Origin: Vibrio crassostreae
GTDB taxonomy: Bacteria; Pseudomonadota; Gammaproteobacteria; Enterobacterales; Vibrionaceae
DNA length: 64,000 bases
Assembly: GCF_024347415.1 (NCBI RefSeq)
Contig: NZ_AP025476.1
Span: 2,852,001-2,916,000, forward strand
Reading direction: 5' to 3'
Part shown: piece after piece, positions 28,264 to 37,003 of the stretch
How the letters are laid out: each line of letters starts with the position of its first letter
Position numbering within the stretch: position 1 is the first letter of the stretch
Notes under the pieces: generated by a model
Told to the model about the DNA's origin: nothing
Databases searched by the model: none
The model's input: the letters and a program-made list of their open reading frames with translations, nothing else
Translations under genes and position numbers: made by a program

Positions 28264-28349
28264 AACCAGAGTGTGTATCTACTAAACAATTTAGCGACAG
28301 ATAACATTCAATCCATTAGTGAAATGAAAGCAAATAGTAAGGAACAGCT

Positions 28350-30032
28350 ATGCTTGCCAATATAAAAAAAACAGCAATAGCAACAGCAATTATTGCAACT
28401 GCTACAACAGGTTTTGCATCAGTAGCAACAGCTGCAGAACGCAGTGAACTGACAGTTCACCCGAAAGAGTACACTACATTCGTACGTAACTTTAACCCGT
28501 ACCTTGGTGCTACTAACCTACATACTACAACTGACTTCATGTATGAGCCGCTAGTAGTATTTAACGAAATGCACGGTAACACTCCAGTGTTCCGTCTAGC
28601 TGAAAACTTCAAGATGTCAGATGATCTGATGAGCGTTGTTTTCGACATTCGTAAGGGTGTTAAATGGTCTGACGGAGAAACTTTCTCTGCTGATGATGTT
28701 GTTTTTTCTTTCAACCTTGTAAAAGAGAAGCCAGAGCTTGACCAATCTGGTATCAACTCTTGGGTAACTTCTGTAGAAAAACTGAACGACAACCAAGTTA
28801 AGTTCACCCTAACAGAAGCAAACTCAAACGTACCTTATGAGATTGCTAAAGTACCTGTAGTACCTAAGCACATCTGGAAAGACGTTAAAGATCCATCAAC
28901 GTTTACCAATGAGAATCCGGTAGGTTCTGGTCCATTTACAGAAATCGATACGTTTACAGCGCAACTATACATCCAGTGTGCAAACCCGAACTACTGGGAT
29001 GCAGACAACCTAGATGTTGACTGTCTACGTGTTCCACAAATTGCGAACAACGACCAATTCCTAGGTAAAGTTGTAAACAGTGAAATGGACTGGACGTCTT
29101 CTTTCGTTCCTGATATCGACCGTACATACGCAGCAGCTAGCCCTAAACACCACTACTGGTACCCGCCAGCAGGCACACAAGCATTCATCGTTAACTTCAA
29201 GCACCCTGATGCTGCGAAGCATGAAGCATTGAGCAACGTTGATTTCCGTCGTGCTTTCTCTATGGCTCTTGACCGTCAAACTATCATCGACATCGCATTC
29301 TACGGCGGCGGTACTGTGAACGATTTCGCATCGGGTCTTGGCTACGCGTTTGAAGCTTGGTCTGATGAAAAAACTCACGATAAGTACAAAGGCTTCAACA
29401 CATACAACGCTGAAGGCGCGAAGAAGCTTCTTGCTGACGCTGGCTTCAAAGATGTAAACAAAGATGGTTTTGTTGACACTCCATCAGGCAAGTCTTTTGA
29501 ACTAATGATTCAATCGCCAAACGGCTGGACTGACTTCAACAACACAGTTCAACTAGCGGTAGAACAGCTGAACGAAATCGGTATTAAAGCGAAAGCTCGT
29601 ACACCTGACTTCTCTGTTTACAACCAAGCAATGCTTGAAGGTACATACGATGTAGCATACACAAACTACTTCCACGGTGCGGATCCATACACGTACTGGA
29701 ATAGTGCTTACAACTCATCACTACAATCTGGTGATGGTATGCCTCGTTTCGCTATGCACTTCTACAAAAACGACAAGCTAGATGGTCTTCTAAACAGCTT
29801 CTACAAAACAGCTGATAAGAACGAACAGCTAGACATTGCACACGGTATTCAGCAAATCATCGCTGCAGACCAAGTGACAATCCCTGTGATGTCTGGTGCT
29901 TACATGTACCAATACAACACAACTCGCTTCACTGGTTGGTGGAACGAAGAAAATCCAAAAGGCCGTCCAAACATTTGGGCTGGTATTCCAGAGCGTCTAC
30001 TTCATGTACTGGACCTAAAACCAGTTAAATAA
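28350..30032 (+). CDS. cbp: Chitin oligosaccharide binding protein (CBP), ABC solute-binding protein
   Basis: A 560-residue family-5 (peptide/nickel type) periplasmic solute-binding protein. A signal peptide covers about residues 1-29 (hydrophobic ATAIIATATTGFASVATAAE). The family's FVRNFNPYL start, VFDIRKGVKWSDGETFSADDVVFSFN segment and FRRAFSMALDRQTI motif are visible. It delivers (GlcNAc)n to the importer encoded downstream and, in V. cholerae, also represses ChiS in the periplasm until ligand arrives. GGAA precedes the start. Codon use suggests high expression, and strong hairpins after the stop may keep transcript of the downstream permeases lower. Confidence 0.95.
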   Translation: MLANIKKTAIATAIIATATTGFASVATAAERSELTVHPKEYTTFVRNFNPYLGATNLHTTTDFMYEPLVVFNEMHGNTPVFRLAENFKMSDDLMSVVFDIRKGVKWSDGETFSADDVVFSFNLVKEKPELDQSGINSWVTSVEKLNDNQVKFTLTEANSNVPYEIAKVPVVPKHIWKDVKDPSTFTNENPVGSGPFTEIDTFTAQLYIQCANPNYWDADNLDVDCLRVPQIANNDQFLGKVVNSEMDWTSSFVPDIDRTYAAASPKHHYWYPPAGTQAFIVNFKHPDAAKHEALSNVDFRRAFSMALDRQTIIDIAFYGGGTVNDFASGLGYAFEAWSDEKTHDKYKGFNTYNAEGAKKLLADAGFKDVNKDGFVDTPSGKSFELMIQSPNGWTDFNNTVQLAVEQLNEIGIKAKARTPDFSVYNQAMLEGTYDVAYTNYFHGADPYTYWNSAYNSSLQSGDGMPRFAMHFYKNDKLDGLLNSFYKTADKNEQLDIAHGIQQIIAADQVTIPVMSGAYMYQYNTTRFTGWWNEENPKGRPNIWAGIPERLLHVLDLKPVK

Positions 30033-30049
30033 GTAATCGTTCAATCCTT

Positions 30050-30128
30050 GCGGCGTAACCTCTTACGCCGCTTATAAAAATCCCCACACTCTCAATTGAA
30101 AGTATGGCGCTAGTCGTCAGGGGATTTT
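30050..30128 (+). terminator. Double hairpin (attenuator) between cbp and the permease genes
   Basis: First stem: GCGGCGTAA (30050-30058) with TTACGCCGC (30063-30071). Second: AAAAATCCCC (30076-30085) with GGGGATTTTT (30119-30128), enclosing a smaller imperfect hairpin. The second arm ends in T5. Placed after a solute-binding protein gene, such structures commonly stabilise the upstream mRNA and cut read-through. Confidence 0.75.
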
Positions 30129-30201
30129 TCGTTCCAAATTTCGCTAGGAGCGACCTGAATCCAGAAACAGGGAAACAATCTGGGTGAGTAAGGTGTGAGT
30201 T

Positions 30202-31188
30202 ATGGGTTATTTTTTAAGACGTTTGTCATTTTATTTTGTCGCGCTATTAGTTGCTGCGACGTTAAACTTTATTATTCCAAGAGCAATGCCTGGTGACCCC
30301 GTTACCATGATGTTTGCGAACGCTTCTGTACAAGTTACTCCAGAGCGTATTGCTGCAATGAAAGAACTATTAGGCTTCGTTGATGGTGGCCTACTGGTTC
30401 AATACGTAGCGTACATGAAGAACATTCTTAGCTGGGAACTTGGTACATCAATTCAATTCTACCCACTTTCTGTAAACACACTGTTGGGTGGAGCATTCGG
30501 TTGGTCGCTTTTCTTAGCCGGCACCGCAGTTATTCTTTCTTTCTCGATTGGTTCGATCCTAGGTATTTTCGCAGCGTGGAAACGCGGCAGTAAATACGAT
30601 GCCTTCGTAACGCCAGGGATGCTGATTCTACAAGCTGTTCCTCAAGTTGTTATCGCGATGATTGCACTATTTACCTTTGCAATTGGCTTGAAGTGGTTCC
30701 CAACCGGTTATGCCTACACCGCAGGTACCATGCCTGATTGGACAAGCTGGGCATTCATCAAAGATGTCGCTTACCACGCCTTCTTACCATTGTTCTGTGC
30801 TTCTGTTGTTCAAATTGGTGGCTTCCTAGTAAACATGCGTAACAACATGATCAACCTATTAGCCGAAGACTACATCACCATGGCGAAAGGCAAAGGCCTG
30901 AGCGAAAACCGAGTAGTATTCAACTACGCAGCTCGTAACGCGATGCTACCAAGTGTGACAGCCCTTTCAATGTCGCTAGGTATGGCAATCGGTGGTCAGT
31001 TAATTATCGAAATCATCTTTAACTATCCAGGTCTTGGCAGCGTACTTTTCAACGCAATTAACGCTCGTGACTACCAAGTACTGCAAGGTCAGCTGCTTAT
31101 CATGACGCTATTCATGCTGTTCTTTAACCTAGTTGCAGACATGCTTTACGTTGTTCTTGACCCTCGTCTTCGTAAGGGTGGTAAATAA
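30202..31188 (+). CDS. Chitobiose/chitin-oligosaccharide ABC importer permease 1 (DppB-like)
   Basis: A 328-residue inner-membrane permease of the binding-protein-dependent BPD_transp_1 family, with about six hydrophobic segments. It starts MGYFLRRLSFYFVALLVAATLNFIIPRAMPGDP, the usual DppB/OppB N-terminus. The cytoplasmic coupling motif is visible as EDYITMAKGKGLSENRVVFNYAARNAMLPS near 230. It pairs with the next gene to form the channel for oligosaccharides delivered by CBP. AAGGTG precedes the ATG. It corresponds to the first permease of the V. cholerae chb operon. Confidence 0.92.
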   Translation: MGYFLRRLSFYFVALLVAATLNFIIPRAMPGDPVTMMFANASVQVTPERIAAMKELLGFVDGGLLVQYVAYMKNILSWELGTSIQFYPLSVNTLLGGAFGWSLFLAGTAVILSFSIGSILGIFAAWKRGSKYDAFVTPGMLILQAVPQVVIAMIALFTFAIGLKWFPTGYAYTAGTMPDWTSWAFIKDVAYHAFLPLFCASVVQIGGFLVNMRNNMINLLAEDYITMAKGKGLSENRVVFNYAARNAMLPSVTALSMSLGMAIGGQLIIEIIFNYPGLGSVLFNAINARDYQVLQGQLLIMTLFMLFFNLVADMLYVVLDPRLRKGGK

Positions 31189-31190
31189 TC

Positions 31191-32216
31191 ATGAAAGACT
31201 TTCTAAAACTCATTTGGCGTAACCCGATGGCCCTAACAGGCGTCATCATCCTAAGTATTTTTATTCTTGGCGCGATTGCAGCTCCATTAATCACCAAACA
31301 TGTACCAGACAAGCGTACAGGCAACCCACACGAATACCCTGGTTTCGTGGTGAAGTCTGCCCAAACTAACCCTGATGGCTGGGTTGCTCAAAACCTAGCA
31401 GACGACCGTCGTACATTGATCATGTCTAAAAAGGCAGACCACGTACTAGGCACAACTCGTATGGGTCGTGACGTTTGGTCTCAAGTGGTATACGGCGCAC
31501 GCGTATCTCTTGCTGTAGGTTTTGGTGCGGGTCTAACCGTATGTTTACTCGCCACTGTTATTGGTGTTTCTGCGGGCTACTTCGGAGGCCGTGTCGATGA
31601 CGTTCTAACAGCCGCAATGAACATCATGCTGGTAATCCCTCAATACCCATTACTGTTCGTAGTAGCAGCCTTTATCGGTGAGGCAGGGCCACTCACCATA
31701 ACCTTGGTTATCGGCTTTATGTCCTGGGCTTGGGGCGCTCGTGTTGTTCGCTCCCAGACCTTGGCACTGCGTGAAAAAGAGTTTGTAAAAGCCGCTGAAG
31801 TTTTGGGTGAATCTTCATTCCGCATCATCTTCGTAGAGATTCTGCCAAACCTTATCTCTATCGTTGGCGCAAGCTTCATCGGTTCGGTGATGTACGCAAT
31901 CATGATGGAAGCAACGATCTCGTTCCTAGGTCTTGGTGACCCGAACACAATCAGCTGGGGCATCATGCTTTACAACGTTCAAACCTCTTCATCAATGCTG
32001 ATTGGCGCTTGGTGGGAACTGTTGGCTCCGTGTATCGCACTGACACTACTTGTAACTGGTCTTGCTCTACTTAACTTCGCTGTCGATGAAATTGCTAACC
32101 CGCAACTGCGTTCTCACAAAGGCATGAAGCGTTGGAAGAAACTAGCAGCACAAGACAAAGAAGAACGTGAACCAGAACTACCACCACAAAATGCACTTTG
32201 GAGCGGAGATAAATAA
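31191..32216 (+). CDS. Chitobiose/chitin-oligosaccharide ABC importer permease 2 (DppC-like)
   Basis: A 341-residue permease beginning 2 nt after the previous stop. The N-terminal helix ALTGVIILSIFILGAIAAPLIT is followed by a periplasmic stretch containing HVLGTTRMGRDVWSQVVYGARVSL, the DppC-type signature. The coupling loop EKEFVKAAEVLGESSFRIIFVEILPNL is near 190. A charged cytoplasmic tail (KKLAAQDKEEREPELPP) ends it. It is the heterodimer partner of permease 1. Confidence 0.92.
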   Translation: MKDFLKLIWRNPMALTGVIILSIFILGAIAAPLITKHVPDKRTGNPHEYPGFVVKSAQTNPDGWVAQNLADDRRTLIMSKKADHVLGTTRMGRDVWSQVVYGARVSLAVGFGAGLTVCLLATVIGVSAGYFGGRVDDVLTAAMNIMLVIPQYPLLFVVAAFIGEAGPLTITLVIGFMSWAWGARVVRSQTLALREKEFVKAAEVLGESSFRIIFVEILPNLISIVGASFIGSVMYAIMMEATISFLGLGDPNTISWGIMLYNVQTSSSMLIGAWWELLAPCIALTLLVTGLALLNFAVDEIANPQLRSHKGMKRWKKLAAQDKEEREPELPPQNALWSGDK

Positions 32217-32218
32217 TC

Positions 32219-33202
32219 ATGTCTGAACCACTAATTTCTATCCGCAACTTATGCGTGGATTACATCACAGAGTCTGGCGATGTTCGTGCGTGTAACAACG
32301 TAAGCTTCGACATCGCTCCAGGTGAAGTATTCGGCCTAGCTGGTGAATCTGGCTGTGGTAAATCAACGGTCGCTTTCTCTCTGATGCGTCTTCATAAGCC
32401 GCCCGCTTACATCAGTGGTGGTGAGGTTATCTTCAACGGTGAGAACATCCTTGAATACAGTGATGACCGTATGCAAGCGTTCCGTTGGAGCGAAATGTCG
32501 ATGGTATTCCAGAGTGCGATGAACGCACTCAACCCAGTACTACCGATGGAAGAGCAGTTTTGTGACGTAATTATGCGTCACACCAACATGACTCGTGAGC
32601 AAGCTAAACAACGTGCTGAAGGTCTACTTGAAATTGTAGATATTCACCCGAGCCGATTGAGTGACTACCCTCACCAATTCTCTGGCGGCATGCGTCAGCG
32701 CTTGGTTATTGCTATCGCGTTAGCACTGAATCCAAAGCTAATCATTATGGATGAACCGACAACCGCACTTGATGTGGTTGTGCAACGCGAAATCCTACAA
32801 AAGATCTATGCACTGAAAGAAGAGTTTGGCTTCTCTATTCTGTTCATCACCCATGACTTGTCATTGATGGTCGAGTTCTCTGACCGCATCGGCATCATGT
32901 ACTCAGGTGAGCTAATCGAGGTGGCTAACTCTCAAGATATCCTAGAAAACCCTTACCACCCTTACACCAAAGGGCTGGGAAGTTCTTTCCCTCCACTGAC
33001 AGGGCCAAAGACAAAGTTAGCAGGTATTCCAGGTAACCCTCTGAACCTATTAGAGATTCCTGAAGGATGTCGTTTCCAAGCTCGTTGTGACCGTGTACAT
33101 GAAACCTGTACCAAGGTACCAACCAAGCTGCGTTCTATCGAGCCGGGACATTTGTCTAACTGCCACCTGTACGGCGACCCAATAGTACAAAGGAAGCTAT
33201 AG
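32219..33202 (+). CDS. Chitobiose/chitin-oligosaccharide ABC importer ATPase 1 (DppD-like)
   Basis: A 327-residue ABC ATPase that starts 2 nt after the permease. Walker A is GESGCGKST near 40, the Q-loop is FQSAMNALNP, the signature is FSGGMRQR near 157 and Walker B is LIIMDEPTTALD. The C-terminal oligopeptide-type extension has four cysteines (CRFQARCDRVHETCTKV...NCHLYG), which in DppD/OppD relatives can hold an iron-sulfur cluster. It energises import together with the next gene. Confidence 0.93.
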   Translation: MSEPLISIRNLCVDYITESGDVRACNNVSFDIAPGEVFGLAGESGCGKSTVAFSLMRLHKPPAYISGGEVIFNGENILEYSDDRMQAFRWSEMSMVFQSAMNALNPVLPMEEQFCDVIMRHTNMTREQAKQRAEGLLEIVDIHPSRLSDYPHQFSGGMRQRLVIAIALALNPKLIIMDEPTTALDVVVQREILQKIYALKEEFGFSILFITHDLSLMVEFSDRIGIMYSGELIEVANSQDILENPYHPYTKGLGSSFPPLTGPKTKLAGIPGNPLNLLEIPEGCRFQARCDRVHETCTKVPTKLRSIEPGHLSNCHLYGDPIVQRKL

Positions 33203-33288
33203 CTTGCACGCTTTTCGGCGTGAATAACTAAACAGGCGGCTCGACCGCCTAAAAACAAGCAAAGCGAACAAGGATTCTGGAGACAATT
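33203..33288 (+). repeat. Intercistronic hairpins between the two ATPase genes
   Basis: CACGC/GCGTG (about 33207-33222) and AGGCGG/CCGCCT (33234-33250), the latter followed by AAAAAC. They occupy the 86-bp gap. No U-tract follows, so termination is unlikely; RNA processing or stabilisation is possible. Confidence 0.5.
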
Positions 33289-34284
33289 ATGAGCAAAGAT
33301 TTCGGTCAATTATTGGTAGAAGGTAAGAATGTCGTAAAAGACTTCCCAATAAGCAGTACCACCATTCAAACCCCAATGATGCGTGCGATTAACGACGTGT
33401 CATTCAAGATGTACAAAAGCCGTGGCTTAGCGGTCGTTGGTGAATCTGGTTCAGGTAAATCAACAACAGCAAAAATGATCGCAAAGATGTACGCGCCTTC
33501 AGGCGGCACCATTGAATACAAAGGCCGCGATATCCAAGAGATCTCAAGCAGAAAAGATCTTATGCACTACCGTGAGGGTGTGCAGATGGTATGGCAAGAC
33601 CCGTTTGGTTCACTCAACCCAACACACAATATCTTCCACCACATTGCTCGACCACTGCTGATCCACAAGAAGGTAACTCCGGGCAATAAGAGAGAACTAG
33701 AAGAACGCGTTTACGATCTTTTAGAGCAAGTGGGCCTGATCCCACCAAAAGAGACAGCGAAGAAGTACCCTCACCAGCTGTCTGGCGGCCAACGTCAACG
33801 TGTCAACCTAGCACGTAACATCGCGGTTGGTGCTGAGGTTGTTCTAGCGGATGAGCCAACTTCAATGCTGGACGTTTCAATTCGTGCTGGTGTTTTGAAC
33901 CTGATGGAAGAGATGAAGTTTGAGAAGCAAATGTCTCTGCTTTACATCACTCACGACATCGCTACGGCTCGTTATATTGCTGAGGATCTTTCAGTGATGT
34001 ACGTAGGCCATATGGTGGAATGGGGCGATACCGATGACGTTATTGCTAACCCTCAACACCCTTACACTCAACTATTGGTTTCTGCGGTTCCAGATCCTAA
34101 GAAATCGATTCACGAACAATTGGCAGGTAACAAAGGTGAGATTCCACTTTGGACTCCAGTATCCGCAGGTTGCCCTTTTGCAGGTCGTTGTACTCACGCA
34201 ATGGACAAGTGTAAAGAGCAACTGCCAGGTGTGACTCAATTAGCGGATAACCACTTTGTTCGTTGTTACCTACACGAAAGCTAA
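33289..34284 (+). CDS. Chitobiose/chitin-oligosaccharide ABC importer ATPase 2 (DppF-like)
   Basis: A 331-residue ABC ATPase. Walker A is GESGSGKST near 50, the Q-loop WQDPFGSLNP is the form typical of the OppF/DppF subunit, the signature is LSGGQRQR near 165 and Walker B is VVLADEPTSMLD. The C-terminal extension with CPFAGRCTHAMDKCKEQ again has the four-cysteine pattern. It forms the ATPase heterodimer with the preceding gene product. Confidence 0.93.
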   Translation: MSKDFGQLLVEGKNVVKDFPISSTTIQTPMMRAINDVSFKMYKSRGLAVVGESGSGKSTTAKMIAKMYAPSGGTIEYKGRDIQEISSRKDLMHYREGVQMVWQDPFGSLNPTHNIFHHIARPLLIHKKVTPGNKRELEERVYDLLEQVGLIPPKETAKKYPHQLSGGQRQRVNLARNIAVGAEVVLADEPTSMLDVSIRAGVLNLMEEMKFEKQMSLLYITHDIATARYIAEDLSVMYVGHMVEWGDTDDVIANPQHPYTQLLVSAVPDPKKSIHEQLAGNKGEIPLWTPVSAGCPFAGRCTHAMDKCKEQLPGVTQLADNHFVRCYLHES

Positions 34285-34297
34285 ACATTAAGACTGA

Positions 34298-34319
34298 GTT
34301 AGGGTCTGCGGACCCTAAC
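34298..34319 (+). repeat. Perfect hairpin between the importer and GH9 genes
   Basis: GTTAGGGTC (34298-34306) and GACCCTAAC (34311-34319) pair over 9 bp with a TGCG tetraloop. There is no U-run, so an mRNA processing or stabilising role is more likely than termination. Confidence 0.6.
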
Positions 34320-34382
34320 TATTCATATCCAAACCAATTCAGGTACCTAGCCAAAAGAAACTAGGACCTTTGGAGAACATTG

Positions 34383-36104
34383 ATGCTGTTATTGACCAAC
34401 CATATTGGCTACGAATCTTCGGCTCCCAAGCAGGCGATCTTACAAACTAAAAAGGCTCGTTTATCGAGTACGACTGCACTTTTGGTGTGTGCCGACAACC
34501 ATATTACTGTGGGCAACTTTGATGTTGTAAAACAAGGCCGCGTAGCAAACTGGCATCAAGGACAATTCTTCACAATCGATTTCAGTTCATTTACCGAATC
34601 CGGTCGCTACTACCTGCGCTTTGATAACCTACGCTCAGAAGTTTTCGAGATTGGCAGCAACCTATTAATGAACCACACATTTTCTGATGTGCTTCATTAC
34701 TTTAAGTCTCAACGTTGTGGCGGCACTTTTGACAAGAAAGATCGACAAGCACAAATTCTCGGCACCGACAGATACGTCGATGTTCATGGTGGTTGGTACG
34801 ATGCATCTGGTGATGTGAGCAAGTACTTTAGCCACTTGTCTTACGGCAACTACCTCAACCCACAACAGATTCCTATGGTTGTTTGGAACATGCTCAAAAG
34901 CGTGCGCTTAACCAGCGATAATCCAGACTTCCCTAAATTCTCCATGACTCGCCTAACAGAAGAAGCGCTATTCGGTGCTGATTTCTTGGTTCGTATGCAA
35001 GACGCGGCTGGATACTTCTACATGACAGTATTCGACAAGTGGAGCAAAGACATCAACCAACGCGACATCTGCGCGTACGCCACTCAAGAAGGCCATAAAT
35101 CAACAGACTTACAAGCAGGCTATCGACAAGGTGCAGGTGTTGCTATTGCAGCATTAGCCGCAGCTTCTGAGCTCGAGGTTTCAGGTAGCTACTCTAGCCA
35201 AACCTATCTTGATACCGCAACCAAAGGTTACTGGCATCTCAAAGAGTACAACCTGCAATACCTAAACGATGGTGAAGAGAACATCATTGATGAGTATTGC
35301 GCCCTACTCGCAGCCAATGAGCTGTACCGAGTCACACAAGACGAACAATACCTCTCAGAAGCAAGAACTTGGGCGACTCGTTTAACCTCTCGCCAACAGT
35401 CAGATGACTCATTTGAGTACTTCTGGTCAGCTAATACTGATGGCTCTCGCCCATACTTTCATGCAGCTGAATCTGGCCTTCCAGTAATTGCTCTATGTGA
35501 GTACATCAACAATGAAACTGATACAGAGCTGAGAGAACAAGCTCGCACAGTTGTTGAACAAGCATGTCAGTTCGAAATCAACATCACCGATAAAGTCACC
35601 AACCCATTTGGCTACCCACGACAGTACGTTAAAAATGTTGATGGTGATAAGCGCGATGCTTTCTTCGTCGCTCAGAAGAACGAAACTGGCTACTGGTGGC
35701 AAGGCGAGAACGCACGTCTTGGTTCAATCGCAACCATGGCGTACTTAGTTCAGCCACACATTCAAGACAGCGAACTGCAAAAGCGTTTAATCCAACTTTC
35801 ACAGAACAGCCTAGATTGGATTTTAGGTCTCAATCCATACCACATGTGCATGCTTGATGGTCATGGTCATAACAACCCTGACTACCTACCCCAGCTTGGT
35901 TTTTTCAATGCCAAAGGCGGTATCTGTAACGGCATCACCGCTGGCTTTGAAGATGATCAAGACATTGCGTTCAATCCACCAGCGCAAAAAGATGACATGC
36001 TCCAAAACTGGCGCTGGGGCGAGCAATGGATCCCTCACGGCGCTTGGTTCCTATTGGCAACCGCTGCGCAATTCAATTTCCTAGCACAGCGTAAGGAGCA
36101 ATAA
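34383..36104 (+). CDS. GH9-family exo-beta-D-glucosaminidase-like enzyme
   Basis: The start was set at ATG 34383, which has GGAG 8 nt upstream; the preceding in-frame TTG is unlikely. Length 573. No signal peptide is present, so it acts in the cytoplasm on imported disaccharides. The short N-terminal immunoglobulin-like domain of GH9 (about residues 1-95) is followed by the (alpha/alpha)6 barrel, with VHGGWYDASGDVSKYF near 135 holding the catalytic aspartates and the C-terminal ITAGFEDDQDIAFNPP region where the acid is expected. Related Vibrionaceae GH9 enzymes split non-reducing GlcN residues, so a role in partly deacetylated chitobiose use is inferred. The V. cholerae homologue was called endoglucanase-related. 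Confidence 0.85.
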   Translation: MLLLTNHIGYESSAPKQAILQTKKARLSSTTALLVCADNHITVGNFDVVKQGRVANWHQGQFFTIDFSSFTESGRYYLRFDNLRSEVFEIGSNLLMNHTFSDVLHYFKSQRCGGTFDKKDRQAQILGTDRYVDVHGGWYDASGDVSKYFSHLSYGNYLNPQQIPMVVWNMLKSVRLTSDNPDFPKFSMTRLTEEALFGADFLVRMQDAAGYFYMTVFDKWSKDINQRDICAYATQEGHKSTDLQAGYRQGAGVAIAALAAASELEVSGSYSSQTYLDTATKGYWHLKEYNLQYLNDGEENIIDEYCALLAANELYRVTQDEQYLSEARTWATRLTSRQQSDDSFEYFWSANTDGSRPYFHAAESGLPVIALCEYINNETDTELREQARTVVEQACQFEINITDKVTNPFGYPRQYVKNVDGDKRDAFFVAQKNETGYWWQGENARLGSIATMAYLVQPHIQDSELQKRLIQLSQNSLDWILGLNPYHMCMLDGHGHNNPDYLPQLGFFNAKGGICNGITAGFEDDQDIAFNPPAQKDDMLQNWRWGEQWIPHGAWFLLATAAQFNFLAQRKEQ

Positions 36105-36106
36105 TC

Positions 36107-36991
36107 ATGACTCTTTACTACGTAGGTATTGATGGTGGCGGCACATCTTGTCGTGCTCGTATTCGCGATGACCAAGGCACACTCATTGGTGAAGCGAAAA
36201 GCGGCAGTGCCAACATCCTTTTGGGTGTTGATGTTGCGATGAGCTCAATTGTTGATGCGATTACTCAAGCGGCGCAACAAGGGCAACTCGACTCCAATCA
36301 TTTTTCCAATATGCATGTCGGCCTTGCACTGGCTGGCGCTGAGCAAAAGTCGGCATGGTTCGACTTCATGGCTCAACCACACCCTTTCGCAAGTATGACG
36401 CTCAACACTGACGCTTATGGTGCTTGTATTGGCGCTCACAATGGTCAAAACGGCGCGATCATGATTGGTGGAACTGGCTCATGCGGCATCTACCTACAAG
36501 ATGGTGATCAGCACGTCGTTGGCGGTCGTGAATTCCCAATTTCCGACCAAGGTGGTGGCGCGGTTATGGGCCTTCGCTTGATTCAACAGGTTTTGCTTGC
36601 GGAAGATGGTATTCGCAACAAGACACCGCTGACTCAACACGTGATGAACCACTTTGGTAATGATGTTGATGCCATCGTCGAATGGTCCAAAGGCGCTATT
36701 CCAAAAGACTACGGTCAATTCTCGCCAGTGATTTTTCAACTCGCTAATGAAGGCGATGAGCTAGCTATCGAGATGCTCAAGCAAACCGCAGCGGATATCG
36801 AAATGTTTGTGCTAGCACTTCATCGCCAAGGTGCGGACAAGGTATGCCTGATGGGCAGTATCGCTGAACGCATTCTCAACTGGCTATCACCACCAGTACA
36901 ACAATGGATCGTTGAACCTCAATTTGACGCTATTGAAGGCGCATTGATGTTTGCCGGAAAACCACAACACAACTTGTATCAACAGGCTTAG
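36107..36991 (+). CDS. N-acetylglucosamine kinase, BadF/BadG ATPase family
   Basis: A 294-residue ASKHA-fold kinase. The phosphate-1 loop is YVGIDGGGTSCRARI at the N-terminus, the sugar/phosphate-2 region is LNTDAYGACIGAHNGQNGAIMIGGTGSCGI near 105, and the adenosine motif is KVCLMGSIAERI near 245. It begins 2 nt after the GH9 stop. In the vibrio chitobiose pathway this enzyme phosphorylates GlcNAc released by the hydrolases and phosphorylase to GlcNAc-6-P in the cytoplasm. Confidence 0.9.
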   Translation: MTLYYVGIDGGGTSCRARIRDDQGTLIGEAKSGSANILLGVDVAMSSIVDAITQAAQQGQLDSNHFSNMHVGLALAGAEQKSAWFDFMAQPHPFASMTLNTDAYGACIGAHNGQNGAIMIGGTGSCGIYLQDGDQHVVGGREFPISDQGGGAVMGLRLIQQVLLAEDGIRNKTPLTQHVMNHFGNDVDAIVEWSKGAIPKDYGQFSPVIFQLANEGDELAIEMLKQTAADIEMFVLALHRQGADKVCLMGSIAERILNWLSPPVQQWIVEPQFDAIEGALMFAGKPQHNLYQQA

Positions 36992-37003
36992 CAGGGAAGT
37001 TAT

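Larger units (their letters stand above)
27639..28349. promoter_or_regulatory. Regulatory region between chiS and the chitobiose operon
   Basis: A 711-bp non-coding stretch. It holds the chiS terminator, AT-rich DNA, a palindrome AGTGATCACT (28001-28010), a CRP-like site (28036-28057), twin direct repeats (28091-28140) and a leader with a long inverted repeat (28188-28263). A 75-codon ORF at 27831-28058 is rejected as chance. The order of sites upstream of the first operon gene suggests an activator-driven promoter around 28140-28185. No clean -35/-10 pair is visible, as expected for activator dependence. Confidence 0.7.
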
